A stretch of DNA of 64,000 nucleotides from assembly GCA_021432635.1 (NCBI GenBank), contig MU270059.1:208003-272002 (forward strand), written 5' to 3'. The stretch is from Thozetella sp. PMI_491. Taxonomy: Eukaryota > Ascomycota > Sordariomycetes > Chaetosphaeriales > Chaetosphaeriaceae. The notes beneath the pieces were generated by a model. The model was given only the letters and a program-made list of their open reading frames with translations. It ran no database searches and had not been told where the DNA came from. Below are positions 43,186 through 55,843 of the stretch, piece by piece. The position numbers were made by a program, and so were the translations under genes. Each line of letters opens with the position of its first letter. The stretch's first letter is position 1.

Positions 43186-46100
43186 TGCGATCAAATCTGG
43201 TAACCAATCACAGACGGCGGATTTGACGGCGAGCTGGAGGAGAGTGCGGCGCGGCTTGCAGGTGTTTTCCCAAAACGAGTTCAGCACAAAGGTAGGACGT
43301 AGATTCAGCGACGCAAACCGCGGTGGTCTGGAGAGGAGAGAAAGGAGCGAGATGTCCCTCGCGAAGTCTTAGTCGAACCCCCTAGGATCCGGTTTCGGGC
43401 CCCTTCTGGATCCCATGGGGCGGCGTGATCCCAAGACCCCCCCACGCCTTGTCAGCTTCCGGCGAGCCTGAGGACCCGGTTTTCACTGGAGCGCAGTGGG
43501 TCTTGCGGGGCCTCCAGTTGCCGAGCGCGCACTAAATTCCTCGAAGCTTTAGCCCCGGAACCTTAGTAGAAAGCTAGTGTCGGGCCTCACCTGTGCTGTG
43601 TGCGGCTACCCCGCCTCGCCGTCTTTCCTGCCGTTCAGGTCGGCACACATGGCGAGCGCCAGTGTCTAGGCGCCGGCCCCGGTATTGGCTGGCCGGCCTA
43701 TGTATCTTTAAAACGCTCCCTGGTCCTCCGCTGAAAACCCAGACGTTGAAGGCGTTGAAAGCTGGGGAGCAACACGGCTTGATCAGCCCGGGGCGGAGGC
43801 GCAGGGTTCCTCGTTTTAATGGATCATCTCGTATCCGCACTCATACCCAGCAAAATGTTGAAAAAGCAATCATTCATCCTTTCATACCTTGTCCCAGTAA
43901 TCCTGTTGAATAATGCTGGATCCAAGACTTGATCCAGGCCCTAGACCATGCCTCTAGAGCCCGGGAAGTGTCGAGCGGCAGAGGTCATTCGCGGGGCCAG
44001 ATAAGGTGAAGAACCGAGCCTAGTCTTGCCATGTTAGCCAGAACAGCGCAGTAATGAGTCAATCTGCAAAATAGATTGTACCTACGGATGGGAACAACTT
44101 TCCAGTTGAAATGCAAAGTTGGTCACTTTCCTGAGCGCCTGCCGAGCGGATAGGTATCAAGGGCGATGAAAGTCCCACTCCAGCATAATGGGTGGTTGGT
44201 AGTTGGAGAGCTCAGTTCCTCGGTTACCAACGGGTATACCGTACACGACATGATCACCGTGAACTGCGCCGCTAGGGTCTTTTGTCCATCGCGAGAGTCA
44301 CGTACCATGGAGTCGGACATGAGGGTGTAGAGGTTCCGCGCTCTCAGTCGGTAACTAGTATATCTCGCCTGCCTCATGCTGGGCGTTTTATAGAACAAGT
44401 AGACTCCAGAGTCGCCTACTCGGCGCCATGTGGGCTCTTCTGCAGGCTCAATCATCACTGGTGACAATACACAATGGTGTCTCTTCGGCCACCAGAACGG
44501 CAGAAGTGACCGTCGCGGCTCCGGCTTTCCCAGCTGCGGCAGTAAGCCTACCGAGAGGAGATAAGAGTGAACGATAGCGCGCTAACCGTTAAGACTCGTA
44601 ATAATTCTCATCGCCTTGGTTGCGTCCGCGCGTCGATATGAGCCCGAGCTGTTGCATCAGACGTTAGAGAGTCGGTGGTTCTCGCCTCGGTCACGCTGCT
44701 GTGCGACCGTGCATGTCAGCCCGTGTCATTTGCAAACTGCGCAGGCGTTAATAACTCTGTTGGGTTAAGGTCTGCGCCCATCTATCCAACCTTTCGGTAC
44801 GGAACCCCACTTACCGGATTAACTCCTCTACCACATTAGCGGCTATTCTAGAGCACCTAGGCAATCTCCACCAGGCATTAGAAGGCCATTTCCAGGAGGA
44901 TTCCAGCAAGTTTGGTTCATGACGAAAGGAGTCGGTTGGCATCTCAGCATTGTCAAGGTTCCTCACTACCCCGTGTTAAATCAGCAGAAGAGGATGAGGA
45001 AGCGCGTTTCAGCCCAGTCAACGTGGTTGATCTCGTGAATGTCCCTCTACCGCTAGGGCCTAGACTCCATTAGAGTCTACCCTGTCACGAAAGGTGTGCT
45101 TGCAAATCTACCCAACAACTGTCGGCAATCGGTCCGAAGTTGGTGTGGGGATGCTGCAGGGCACCTTTGGTCACACGAGATAGGGAAGTCGCCAGGACGA
45201 ATTGAACCCTAGAGACTACAGTGCGACCGTCAGCTGGGACACGGGATATGCAGACTGGCGGCAGGTATCTCGGAAGACGCCCCGGCACTCCTTCTGCCAC
45301 ATTTCTAGCTATCCACGTTTAGTCCACAGCCTAAATGACGATTAGGTCCAGCACATTGGATATTTATTGGGCAACAGGGGTCAGCCGTGGTAATGGAAAA
45401 CTAGTAATGGAGTATAAGATGAGGCGGAATAAGAAATTATAGTCCAGCAGGAGGCGTAGCTACACGTACTTATGCCGAAATCAAACCGATGGTAGTCACC
45501 TGAATGGGCTGATTATGTCTGAATTTCCGGGCACGGAGAGGGGTTAAAACATTTTTCATACCGAACTCCGTACTCCGAGTAGATTCCACCTTACGAGGCA
45601 AGGTACTTGGGTTCCGCGCCTCTTGGCTCCGCTGCTCACTAATCAACGAAAGGTCAGATTGCCCTAGTCGACAACTCTGACGAATATGGCAAGACATGGC
45701 ATCCAAGATAGAATCGCTCTAGGCCAAGTACAGGTATCCCAATAATTGAGATAGTGCCTAGTTGGGGCAATAGGTTGGTCACAGAATGGCTGAATAGGAG
45801 AACGGTATGCCGCCACCCGAGGCACGCTACCCTTACTGGGCAACATTGTCTGATTCACAGTCTATTCCACGGGACTTCGGCATGAACCCAGATTCACATA
45901 GCCTCGGCACTGCCGCATTTTAAAGTCTATGTAGGAAGCTCTTGATACAGCTTATCCCAGTATTCTCTCGCTGGCATCTTGGTGTAGAAGTGGCACCATG
46001 AGCTAGACCCGACGCGGAGTTGAGAGGCCAGATATTTACGTAGATAATAGAGGGTAGCAGATGATATAATACCATGAAATATCGTTACAGCTATACGTAT

Positions 46101-46240
46101 CAGTTTATACCCGCCAGGACGCCGTGCGGTATATAATTATCCCCTCGCGTCTCAACCTGGACACACTCGCGATTATCTAGACCACTGCGAGCAACTTTGA
46201 AGATATACCTCAAAGTATATCCCATCAGAAGTTACTCGAC
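43186..46240. other. Long gene-poor stretch
   Basis: About 3 kb. A GC-rich block at 43380-43900 has overlapping ORFs of about 90-105 codons on both strands, without recognised content; it could be an old mobile-element fragment. A possible small gene is listed separately at 44123-44455. The end of the stretch should hold the promoter of the adenylation-domain gene. Confidence 0.5.
44123..44455 (-). CDS. Possible small hypothetical gene
   Basis: An open frame from the ATG at 44455 gives about 110 aa. The first part (TWRRVGDSGVYLFYKTPSM, then RLRARNLYTLMSDSM) has natural-looking composition. A good donor sequence (gtacgt) follows at DSM, so the gene may be spliced and the downstream open stretch may be intron. 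I recognise no family. Chance ORF is the alternative. Confidence 0.28.
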   Translation of the reverse strand: MIEPAEEPTWRRVGDSGVYLFYKTPSMRQARYTSYRLRARNLYTLMSDSMVRDSRDGQKTLAAQFTVIMSCTVYPLVTEELSSPTTNHPLCWSGTFIALDTYPLGRRSGK

Positions 46241-48033
46241 ATGGATTCCGCGAAATTATCGGTCGAGCCCCGAGAAGCTACAGCTCCACACTACGGTAGA
46301 CGCCTCCTCCCAGCCACGATTGATGAGATTGCCACGCATTCGCCTCACCGCATCTGGGCATCTCTTCCTTATGATGATGCAGACCTCTCCAAAGGCTACG
46401 AAGATATCACTTATGCACGCTTCGCTGGTGCCATCAACAGATTGTCTTGGACAATTACCAACGCCATTGGGCAATCCTCGGCTTTTGAGACCATCGCCTA
46501 CTACGGCGCCGGAGATGTTCGGTACTTCATGATGCAAATGGCCGCAGCCAAGGCCGGCTACAAGGTGCTGTTTTCTTCGCCACTGAACAGCGAGGATACG
46601 CATATCACGTTGTTAGAGAAGCTGGGAGTCGAAACCGTATTCTCGGCGTCAGGAGTAGACATCAATCGTCTTCTTGGCCGCCACCCGGCAGCTAACATCG
46701 TTATCCCCGATCTTGACGATCTATTGACAGGAAGCGAGGATGTCCAGCCGTATCCTTTTCGAAAAAAATTCGAAGAAGCGCAATTCGATCCATATCTTAT
46801 CCTGCACACTAGCGGCACTACCGGTACGCCGAAGCCGGTCGTTCGGAATCACGGGATGGATGCAGCGTTGGATGCGCATAGTCTCCTGCCTGACGTCGAA
46901 GGTCGGCCGCACGCCCTAGACTGGGTCGACGGCAGGATCGGTCAGCGCGTCTTGGTTCCATCCCCGCCGTATCATGTTATAGCCGCACACATGGCAATCC
47001 TCAGAAGCGTTTTTGGAGGGGCCATATATATCCCAGGCTTTCGTCACCGAGTCCCACAGGCCCGTGATATCTGTAACATTATCGAACATGCTGATGCCGA
47101 GGCGGCTATATTAACCCCGTGGATCATGGAGGATATTGCACGCCTACCAGACAGCGTCAATTATATACGACGGTTTGCGAAAGTGGTCATGGGGGGCGGT
47201 GAGCAGCTTTTCTCTGTTTACAGTGCCAGTGGAAAACCATCTAACCTATCTTGGCAGCGAGTACCTCCGCTTTTGCCATAGATAAATGGTCTCAGCACAC
47301 TTCGGTTCAAACCATCTGGGGTTCTACTGAAATAACACTCCCTCCTGTACTAGTAAACCGGAGCGACGAGTGTGAATATATCGTCTTCGATCCGGTTTAT
47401 AGCGGCATAGACTTTCGCCGTGTCGAAGGTTCTGACCACATCGTTGACGGCCGCCCGGTCCCGCTATACCGTGCCATACTAACACTAACAACTCTTTCCG
47501 AGTCAACAGCGACGTGGCACAAGTCCCATTGCATCACACTGGCTTCGGGACCTCCGTACCCGGAGCTTGATACTGGTGATCTGTTTACACCTCACCCGGA
47601 CGCGGCAAGAGCGCATTATGTGTGGAAGTTTATTGGCCGGACCGATGATATGGTGACATTTGCGACCGGCAATAACCTCTATCGGGCGGATTTGGAACGA
47701 GCCTTTGCAGGGAGTGAACTGATACGGGCAGCTTTGCTAGTTGGTGCCGGCCATCGTCAGGCAGTTTTGCTATTGGAACTTGCGGATGGCGTTTTCACCG
47801 AGGATGCGACAGCGCTGTGGACGAGCGCGGTCGCCCCAGTGAACCAGTGGGCGCCGCTGCAGGGAGTTGTAGCCAAGACTCACCTCGCTTTAGTTCGTAG
47901 TGGAGGGTTCATCCGGACCGGTAAGGGGAGTGTGATCAGAAGAGCAACCGAAAGCAAATTCTGCAAGGAAATCACGGCCATATACGAGAACTTTGGCGAC
48001 CTGACAATTTCTTCTCGAAGTCCAGAGCCGTGA
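46241..48033 (+). CDS. Free-standing adenylation domain (NRPS-like, ANL superfamily)
   Basis: Two exons, 46241-47198 and 47258-48033, give 577 aa. It activates a carboxylic acid as an acyl-adenylate. Motifs in order: YYGAGDVRYF, LHTSGTTGTPKPVVRNH (A3, ATP binding), PSPPYHVIAAHM, QTIWGSTE (A5), DTGDLF (A7), GRTDDMVTFATGNN (A8), and RTGKGSVIRRAT near the C-terminus with the catalytic Lys. The sequence most resembles the A domains of fungal NRPS-like reductases (alpha-aminoadipate reductase type). It stops about 35 residues after the A10 motif, so carrier and reductase or thioesterase domains are absent. Either it acts alone or with a partner carrier, or it is a truncated enzyme. It converges on the P450 with only 62 bases between stops. 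Confidence 0.88.
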
Positions 48034-48095
48034 CTCTATATCGCGTTGAAACGCGACTAGGTAAAAATAAAAAAAAAAGACATACAGTTTTCTCT

Positions 48096-50175
48096 CTAGT
48101 TCTTCTTGGTAAAGATAATATTCATTTCGCGTGGTTTCACCACTCCTTTATTATGTGTCGTAACATATGCGCTCACGCCGTCCCCGTCAGGGGGCAAAGA
48201 GATATCGTAGTGCCACACCGTGGTGGCTATCACAAGTCGTAGTACCATCATCGCATATCTCTTCCCAACACAGTTGTATGGACCTATAACATATCCTCAG
48301 CGATCAGGTTTGTTTGTCACGAGTGAAGACGTACCTTGCATGAAGGGGAAGTTAGCTGTGGCATCCAGGACTAGATCGGGTCTCGTGGTCCACCGCTCAG
48401 GGATGAAATCGTGAGGTTGTTTAAAGAACTTCCGGCTGCGTCCAAACGCATAGTTCGGTGTAAACACTTGGATCCCACCAGGTATGAAGATCTCATCAAT
48501 CATGATTCCCTTTGGGGGTGTTCTCCGAGGCGCCCCAGATCCCGTTGGAGGGTTGAGTCGAAGACCTTCGTAGATAATGCCATTGAGGTATTCGACCCGG
48601 TGCAGGTCCGAGTTCTGAAACCTTCCCGGTGTCGATTTCCCAAAGACCGGTTCTAGAGCCTCTCGAAGTGCCGTGAAGGTTTGAGGATGCCGTACCATAT
48701 TTGACATGATGCTCGTGAGGGTAGAGCCCACGGTTGGACTAGAGAGGCTGTTAGTTACGATGGATGGGCAAGACGAAGCCAATTTGAAGGGAACTGACAT
48801 GCCCGCCAGAAGAATTAACTCTCCCTCTGCATACATAATCTTCTTGTCGGATATTGCCTTCGGCCGTTCCCGCATGTAATCTTCAAGGAGATGATTCATA
48901 ATGTCTTCTCCCGTCTCGGCTGCGCTCTGCAGTGTACGGTTAACTAGCTTTCAGTTTCCGACGGACTGAAGAGTGAAACAGACCTCTCTTTCATCAACAA
49001 ACCCTCTTATCTCTTTTGCGCACTCTAGTCGGTCTTTGGGAGGCCAAAAGTCAAGTATGAGTGCAGCCGGCCAGTAGCAGTGACCGAATGGAGCCAGAGT
49101 TTTCATTATAGACTCTGCGCGCTGGAGCAAGCCGCGATCATGGCCAGACGCAAGAGAGCCCATATTACGGGAATACGCTACCTTGAAAATCATTTCTGTC
49201 GGTATTAACATGGCATATTTTGACCAGTTTATCGAGCTGCCCGCAGACGCGTCGATCGTAGCAAACCATGATTGAAGCACTTGTTCCATGTGCCCCTCGT
49301 AAGTGGCGAGCGCTGAAACGAAGGCGCACATCAGTCGGCTTTAGTTGTCCATAAAAGCATGATCTACGTACCTTTAGAGTTAAATGCTTTCTCCCTACAG
49401 TTCTTCGTGTCAGTATCGCCTGTGGTCACGTATAGGGGCCGAGGTTCACACACCAGACTTGGCGCCTCCTCCGGTGCTCATCTTTATCAGTGATGGAGTC
49501 GAGGTTGGGCACCCCATCAATTCTGAAATACTCGGCTCTAGTACCGGCCTTGTGGCAGCCATATTTTCCCGCATGGACCTTTTCGATGGCATTGATCCGC
49601 AGCACAACTAATTCGTTTGGCCCTAGATTCTAGCCCTTAGGAAATTGCGTTGTCGCTCATAGAGATTGCTCACCTGTTCTGACAAAGTCACCGTACTTTT
49701 CGCACAAGCTCAAGTGTTCCTCATGCATTTTTCCATTCCTCGCCATCCATATTCCGTATGCCTTCGTAACTTTGGCCGCAAACGGGCCTGGAAAGTGTCT
49801 TAGCGGATGAAAAACAAGCCGATAGACTGTGACACTGATGAATAAAGATGCGAGGTATGATATAGAAACGGCAGTTGATGTGGCAAGACCGTGCATGAAA
49901 GTACCGTGCTGCCAAACTTGCTGAGCCGAAAGAATAATATAGCCCACTAGGTGGGCGCCGAGGATTGTAGATGCGTAAGGATCCCAGATCCCTCGTATCC
50001 AGAAGAGGAGATGGGAAGCTATGCCTATGATGGCAGCTTGAAGGCACATCCATGTTGTTTCTCCAGATAGAAGAGCAGCTCCTCTGGATGGAATCAAGGA
50101 CAACATGTTGGGCGTCGCGCAGAGTGCTAAGATTTGAACGACACAATCAAAAGAGAAACTACGTTGGACACTCAT
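48096..50175 (-). CDS. Cytochrome P450 monooxygenase, seven exons
   Basis: Seven exons (50175-49674, 49622-49454, 49394-49372, 49312-48984, 48926-48799, 48738-48335, 48283-48096) give 580 aa with all phases closing. The N-terminus has three or more hydrophobic helices before VYRLVFHPLRHFPGPFAAK, as in Tri11-like and benzoate-hydroxylase-like fungal P450s. Landmarks: the KYGDFVRTGPNELVVLR junction created by splicing, YEGLRLNPPTGSGAPR (ExxR), IPERWTTRPDL, and the heme loop FMQGPYNCVGKRYA formed across the last intron. The third exon is only 23 bases long. Probably ER-bound and oxidative. It converges on the adenylation-domain gene and may share a pathway with it. Confidence 0.9.
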
Positions 50176-51948
50176 ACGTTGGGCTAGTTGCTCGAGAGCG
50201 CCAGAATATAAGCGAAGATGGTAGAGTACTCTAGCACTTGACGTATGATGACGTTCGGCGTAAGCGAGGATGCTACGCGACCATATGGATGCGGGGAATC
50301 AAAAGGATGAACAAAGCCCTTGTACACGTGATATGCAGTGGAAAACATGTCTCACTTTGGGCATGCAAGCGGTCTATGACGTTGTACCATCGTAGATATC
50401 TTAATAATCGTCTAGGACCTCCACTTTAATAGCGGTGAGTCCGTCGGGACAATGGCCTATTTAGATAGGGTGTCAGCGACGGTAGAACGAGCCTCTAATC
50501 ATCATAGAACAGCGTACTCCGCAAAAGTGTATATACGTATCGTTTTTAATCATAGGGTCTAACCAAGTGGTCTTATCCCCAATATTGCTGTGCAAAAGGC
50601 AGGGGCTACTCCCCGGTTTGGCTCATCCAGGTAAACCAAGCTAGGCATGAACCTTAATAAGCACTGTAACTACGAAAGGAAGGGCGAGGAGGCGATTGGG
50701 GAAATGCTTTGTTCTTTTCATGTAGTCGCTGACTTTTATGTACTGCCTAGAGGACAAGTCAATGTAGATAATAGTAGATAAACTAGGTAAGTAGTGATAT
50801 CTTTTGCGTCTCAGGGCTCCCCAGTGTATATCGCAGACCAAACCACACCAACCCCCTTTAAATACCGAACACATGAGACGCAGTTTCTTAGTCCTGCAAG
50901 TCGTAGTCCAGAACCTGAGGTAGATATGCGTAAGTTTCTGTTCTGGGCAGTGAAAGAAGACAGTAGTCGGGTCCTGCTGCTAAGGCCTATGCGATTGATA
51001 TCTCACCTGACTTCTGCCCCACCTACCTAAATAAATACGAAGTACTACAGTATGACTGGCCGAACCTTTGCATGTTAAGGTCGTAGTGCAACTTCTTGGC
51101 GATCTTGGCCGTTGTTGAAGTCGCTTAATCGCGGCGTAGAACTAGATCACCTGTCGGCCTTATCAGCGGGTCTATCCAAACAGCGCTTCGCGAATACACC
51201 TTATCGCCAGGAAATAATTCTTCTGTAACCCTTGGAGATGCTGTAATCGTGTGCCGCAGCCCCCCCCAAACCTTGTGGATGTAGATATAGAGCCTGGGAT
51301 GCCGCTGTCCCTGACCACTTAGTTCAAGGGCCCCGGCAACACGATAAGTGCGAGTAGCAGCTTGCCACCGACCCGCGTTGTTGTCAGTCGTACACTATGG
51401 TAATGTCGCGGGTACCTCACCGCGATGGCGACGCGCTCAGGTCGATAGGGTACATACCGGCCGTCGCACTTCTGGGCTTCTTCTATATTGCCATTCTCCT
51501 GGTCCCTTTGGTTGTGACATGCGTCATCAACGACCGAGTGCTTCGGGAACCAACCTCCAACGTCACTAGCGCGGCCACCCCAGTATGATAAAATTTTTGA
51601 GCTTCTCCGCGTGGAAGCTCCGGGAATAATAACTAGACGTACGAGGAAGTCGGCTCCACGACGCTCGCCGATTTGACGGTGTGGCGGTCTCTGAGGTCTA
51701 CATCAATGTTTAATATCTAGTAGTACTAGTAGTAGTCTTAATGAGATATAGCTTGTGCATCGGTCTTCGTTTCAATACCTTGAAGAACCCTAGTCATAAA
51801 CTTCGCGGATGATAGGTTTTCTAACCTATTAAAAAGGCCTAATAGATTTTCTGCTCTATAGCCGAAGCATTCGCTACAAAGGCCGTAATCACATTCTCCC
51901 CACGCCACAAGGCTCGCAAGATAGAAACTCTACATGCGGCCAATCGCG
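50176..51948. other. Intergenic stretch with one weak membrane ORF
   Basis: About 1.8 kb. A plus-strand ORF at 51397-51588 contains a hydrophobic segment (AVALLGFFYIAILLVPLVV) but has no other support. No further gene, repeat or RNA was recognised. Confidence 0.5.
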
Positions 51949-53310
51949 CTAGCTTTTATCATTGGAATGCTCACACCGCTTTGGGAGCTTCCCGCCGCGA
52001 CCGGTAAAGGGCCATCCGATTTGCTTCCCCATATGAATCGGGCAGCTAAGGTCCCGGGCAAGATTCCATACCAGACCAGGGTTTGCAAGAAACCCGCGGC
52101 CAAAAAAGGCTGCGTCTATGGATCCATTCGTCAATGGATCATTGGCTGCTGCTCCGCTCTGGATGCTACCGACAGCGCTGACGAACAACTTGTCGCCAAC
52201 GGCTTTCTTTACAGCCTCGGCAAGAGGGAGCTGAAAGCACGGACCACCCTTGATCTTCTGTGCCGGATGAGCTCCCGCACTAGAAATGTCTAGAAGGTCA
52301 ATGCCGGCCTTTGCAAGTATCGGCGCCAGCTTGACGGTATCTTCAAGGGTCCATGAATCCTTCACAGGAGACCCGTCATAGGTAAGCCACTCGTCAGCAC
52401 TGATTCGGAGAAAGATTGGAATATCTGGCCCTGCTTCCTGGCGGACCGCCTCAACAACCTCCATGGCTAGCCGGGTGCGGTTTTCGAACGACCCGCCGTA
52501 CTCATCCTGCCTCTGATTGCTGACAGGAGACAAGAATTCAGAAAGCAGGTAGCCGTGGGCGCTGTGAATCTCGATCGCATCAAATCCTACGTCGAGAGAT
52601 CGGCGCGCCGCCGCTCGGAAGGCCGCTATGACCTGCGTGATCTCGTCTCGTTCTAAAGCCTTGGGGGTGACGTAGTCTATGTCGTAAGGAATCGCGCTCG
52701 GGGCGCGAACATCGACGGGCCATCCATTCTGCTCTTCAGAGGCAGTTCCGAGATACAGCCAGGGGGCGCGGGCCGAGGCCTTTCGGCCGGCATGTGCCAG
52801 CTGGACCATGGCCTTCCGGCCGTGGCCGTGGACGATGTCGACAACGCGCTTCCAAGGTCCCTTGTGCGAGTCCTTCCAGATGCCTGCGCACTCCGGCGTG
52901 ATTCTCCCTTCCGGAAGCACGGCGGTGGCCTCCACGCACACTAGACCGGGTCCTCGCTGCGCAATGGCCCCATAGTGAGCTACGTGGTAGTCGCTTACAT
53001 ATCCATCATGTGATGAGTATTGGCACATAGGCGAGAGCTGCACGCGCGATTCGAGGAAACGGAGTTAGCACTGCACCAGTCCTGAGGACGCGTTGGCGCG
53101 AGGCACACGCACGAATATCCTATTTGGTAAAGTGAGCCCACGGATTGTGATCGGCTGGAAGAGTTTCGGTGCCGTGGATGGGTCGAGCGGCGTGCCAGCG
53201 AGAGGATGATGCAGCGGCATGAAGTATGGTATTGTAGGGTCAGGCGTGTTGCAGAGCCCCACGAGAGAGCTGGAGACAGTCTCCCCACCGGACGCGGAGG
53301 AGGCCGTCAT
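51949..53310 (-). CDS. Old Yellow Enzyme family ene-reductase (NADH:flavin oxidoreductase)
   Basis: Two exons, 53310-53113 and 53037-51949, with a 75-base intron give 428 aa. OYE-family proteins are FMN enzymes that reduce activated C=C bonds. The junction restores NRIFLSPMCQYSS, the FMN-site signature of the YqjM/thermophilic-like class with its regulatory Cys. Other motifs: MVQLAHAGRKAS, AIEIHSAHGYLLSEFLSP with the paired His, DEYGGSFENRTRL, and AAFFGRGFLANP at the FMN phosphate end. No signal peptide, so probably cytosolic. It lies 1.8 kb from the P450. OYE plus P450 plus adenylating enzyme is a common mix in alkaloid or lactone pathways, but co-function is inference. Confidence 0.9.
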
Positions 53311-55843
53311 CCTCGCTTGTAGTATTGACCGGTATGGCCTTTACACTTGATCACAGAGTCTAGTTCAAGCGAGGCCATGCGCTCCTATTCCCCGCAGAGG
53401 TCGGCAATCGGTATATATAGATGCCAGACTTAGTACGCCAAGCAGCACAAAGCTCCTCGGCTGTTCCCACTCATTCCGCTAGCCTTTCGCGATGTGGGAT
53501 GCCGCACCCAAAGTATTTGCCTCAGTCGAGCAAAACCGACCGACTTCAGCTCGCATATCAGGTGCTTAAGCATGTAAGCATTGAGTCCGAAGGGATATCA
53601 ACAGCCAAAATAACGCTACCCTCGCCTCTCGTTCTCCCAAAGCCTACGTTCTCCATCCCATCACTTTGAGGTCTTCGCGACACTCAAATGGCGGCCGCGG
53701 CAAACCTAATTGGGCTAACCGTTCTCCGCACCCCGAGCGTGGCCCTGGCTAACTGGAGCTAGTGTCTACCCAACATCTCCCCCGCTTAGCTTGTGCCCTG
53801 TATTATGTGGTTTGCAAAGCAGGCTGTGTAAACATTATGCCCGGGGCATAATTGAAGCACCACAGCTCCGGTTGCCTTGGTTGGCTTTATGTGCTCCATC
53901 AAGCTCAGTTCTCTACAAAACACACCTTTGATGTTGCAGAAAATGCGAACCAACCGCGGCGCACGGATCCATAGCGGACAAAGAGCTGGTCTTGGATCGC
54001 GCAGCACTTCGGGGCACGACAGAATGAGGAGAAACAGTTTCGTCTGTTCTCCAGCGTGGAGCCTTCGGGCTTCCACACCAATCTATATATAGAGAGCTGT
54101 CACCTACCCGACCTCTGTCAACCGGCACAACCTCCCGATGCTCACTACAGCTCGTTTCGATGTTGAAAGGTGGCTTGCAGCCGAAGGTGGCGCAGGGATT
54201 ATGCTCTCCCAATGCAGGGCAAGAGCCATTGTATCGCACATGGCGATGTTGTAACTGTACATGACGATGGTGCAACGATGTAGTCGAGGGGCTCGGTCTA
54301 AAACTACGTCTAAATCTGAAAAAGACGTCTTAGTGCGAGCCGCAGCCATCACGACCGGAGCGAGAGCGAAAGGGGGAAAATATCTCGCAAGCCTCCTAAT
54401 AACTGGAGATGTCCTATTCTCGGATTGCCTTTGAAACCCCGGTAATTTGCCAAGGGAGATTGGTGCAGGGTATGTCGAAACATCGAGCAGCCCAAACAGG
54501 AGGTGTTTGGGCCCCAGCGCTCCGGCCAACAGTGAGGATCTGGGGTATGCCAACGACGCGCGTTCAGCATTCGGCAAAAGCTGCCGCACCAACAGCTCCC
54601 CTTGCTTCAGGTTCTCTTGAAGATTGTAAAGAGACTACAGGGGCGACCAGAGGCAGCAGGGCTGGAGATTGGGGGTGGGGAGGCGGCCGCGGCGGCGGAT
54701 TGAAATATGGTTACAGAGTTTACATGGTTATGGTTCTTGCGTTGACCTTTTTAGGTTTATTCTCATTTTCATTTGTCGGGACCCCCAGGAAAGAAAGAAA
54801 AAAAGAAAGAAAAAAGCTGACTCAATTGGGCACACATCGACCACGCGCCGTTGATGATCCGATGCTGCTTTGGTTGGGGACTGATCTCCAGCGGGAATGA
54901 CGAGTACGGCCGTGTTTGCTTGTGGGTTTCCACAGATCGCTGGATGTGTAGTTGGGGTCCAGGAAAATCATCTTGGCAAAGAGAACAGACGGGTTGACGG
55001 ACAGGTTGACGGGACGGGTTGGCGATCTCATTGCAACGGCAAGGGCAAGAAGGGGCTTGGCGACCTGAGCCATTTCTGGCGGCCCCTTGGAAGTCGCACT
55101 ACCACGACCTCCGTAGTAGAACGAACAGTAGGGGGGATTGTCGCTGGGTTCAAGAAACCTCCCCTAGCCGCGGTCCCCTCTTTGGCGGGGCCGACCACGG
55201 CGCCGGCCAACCACAGCCCGGCCTTCCCCAAATCCAAAACAACATCTGTCGCTGCTCCCTGCACCGCACAAATTTTTCTTGTCCGCACCTTTGCTTACGT
55301 TGGCTGGGGTTGGGTCCGAGAGGCCGGGCCTCTGCCAAAAGATGGGAAAGCGCGGGCACCGCTGCTATCGCGAGCCCCTGCACGTCCAAACATTTGGTTC
55401 CCTGCTTTTCTTTCGTCTGATGCCTCCCGAACGTCGCATTAAGCCCAAATTTTATTGGACCCTAGCTAAGCTTGCCGCTCTGTGGGCCTTTGTCGCAGCC
55501 TCGGGGGTAGCTCCCTTCTAGTCTACTGTAGATGGAACGGACGTGATGGCCGCAAGCGCTCTAGTTACTTGGGATGACGGGGGGGTACGGCCTTCTCTAC
55601 TCTAGTATAAGTTCTCTTGGCTCGCGCCCTCTACTCTGTCTGCTCAACTAACCACGGGTTATCCATCGTGTATTCTTTGTTCTTTTTTTCTTCTTACCTT
55701 CCTTGTCCCACTTGCTGCTAGCCGGCTGTCATTGACTTGAGCTGTGCTCTTTGACTACACTTCCATCCGCTCCTTAAGCTCCCTTTTGCCAAGCCGTTAT
55801 TTATACAAAGGCCCCACCTGGTCTACACATCTCAACAGTCAAC
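53311..55843. other. Long intergenic stretch upstream of the repeat-peptide gene
   Basis: About 2.5 kb. Several ORFs over 100 codons overlap on both strands (for example near 54409-54900 and 54897-55442) but none has recognisable content. A purine tract (about 54788-54817) and, close to the next gene, a CT-rich tract (about 55675-55715) are visible; the latter is common in strong fungal promoters. Confidence 0.55.
55798..55805 (+). promoter_or_regulatory. Probable TATA element of the repeat-peptide gene
   Basis: The sequence tatttata lies 39 bases before the ATG at 55844, preceded by a CT-rich tract and followed by a short pyrimidine/adenine leader (ctcaacagtcaac). Together these look like a highly expressed fungal promoter. 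The short leader means the transcript start must be close. Confidence 0.5.

Noticed and set aside
43574-43913. Overlapping ORFs on both strands suggesting a mobile element
   Set aside because: No transposase or reverse-transcriptase motif and no terminal repeats could be found.
54409-55442. Two plus-strand ORFs of 163 and 181 codons upstream of the repeat-peptide gene
   Set aside because: No family resemblance, Arg/Gly/Ser-rich composition, and comparable ORFs on the opposite strand; more likely GC-rich non-coding sequence.
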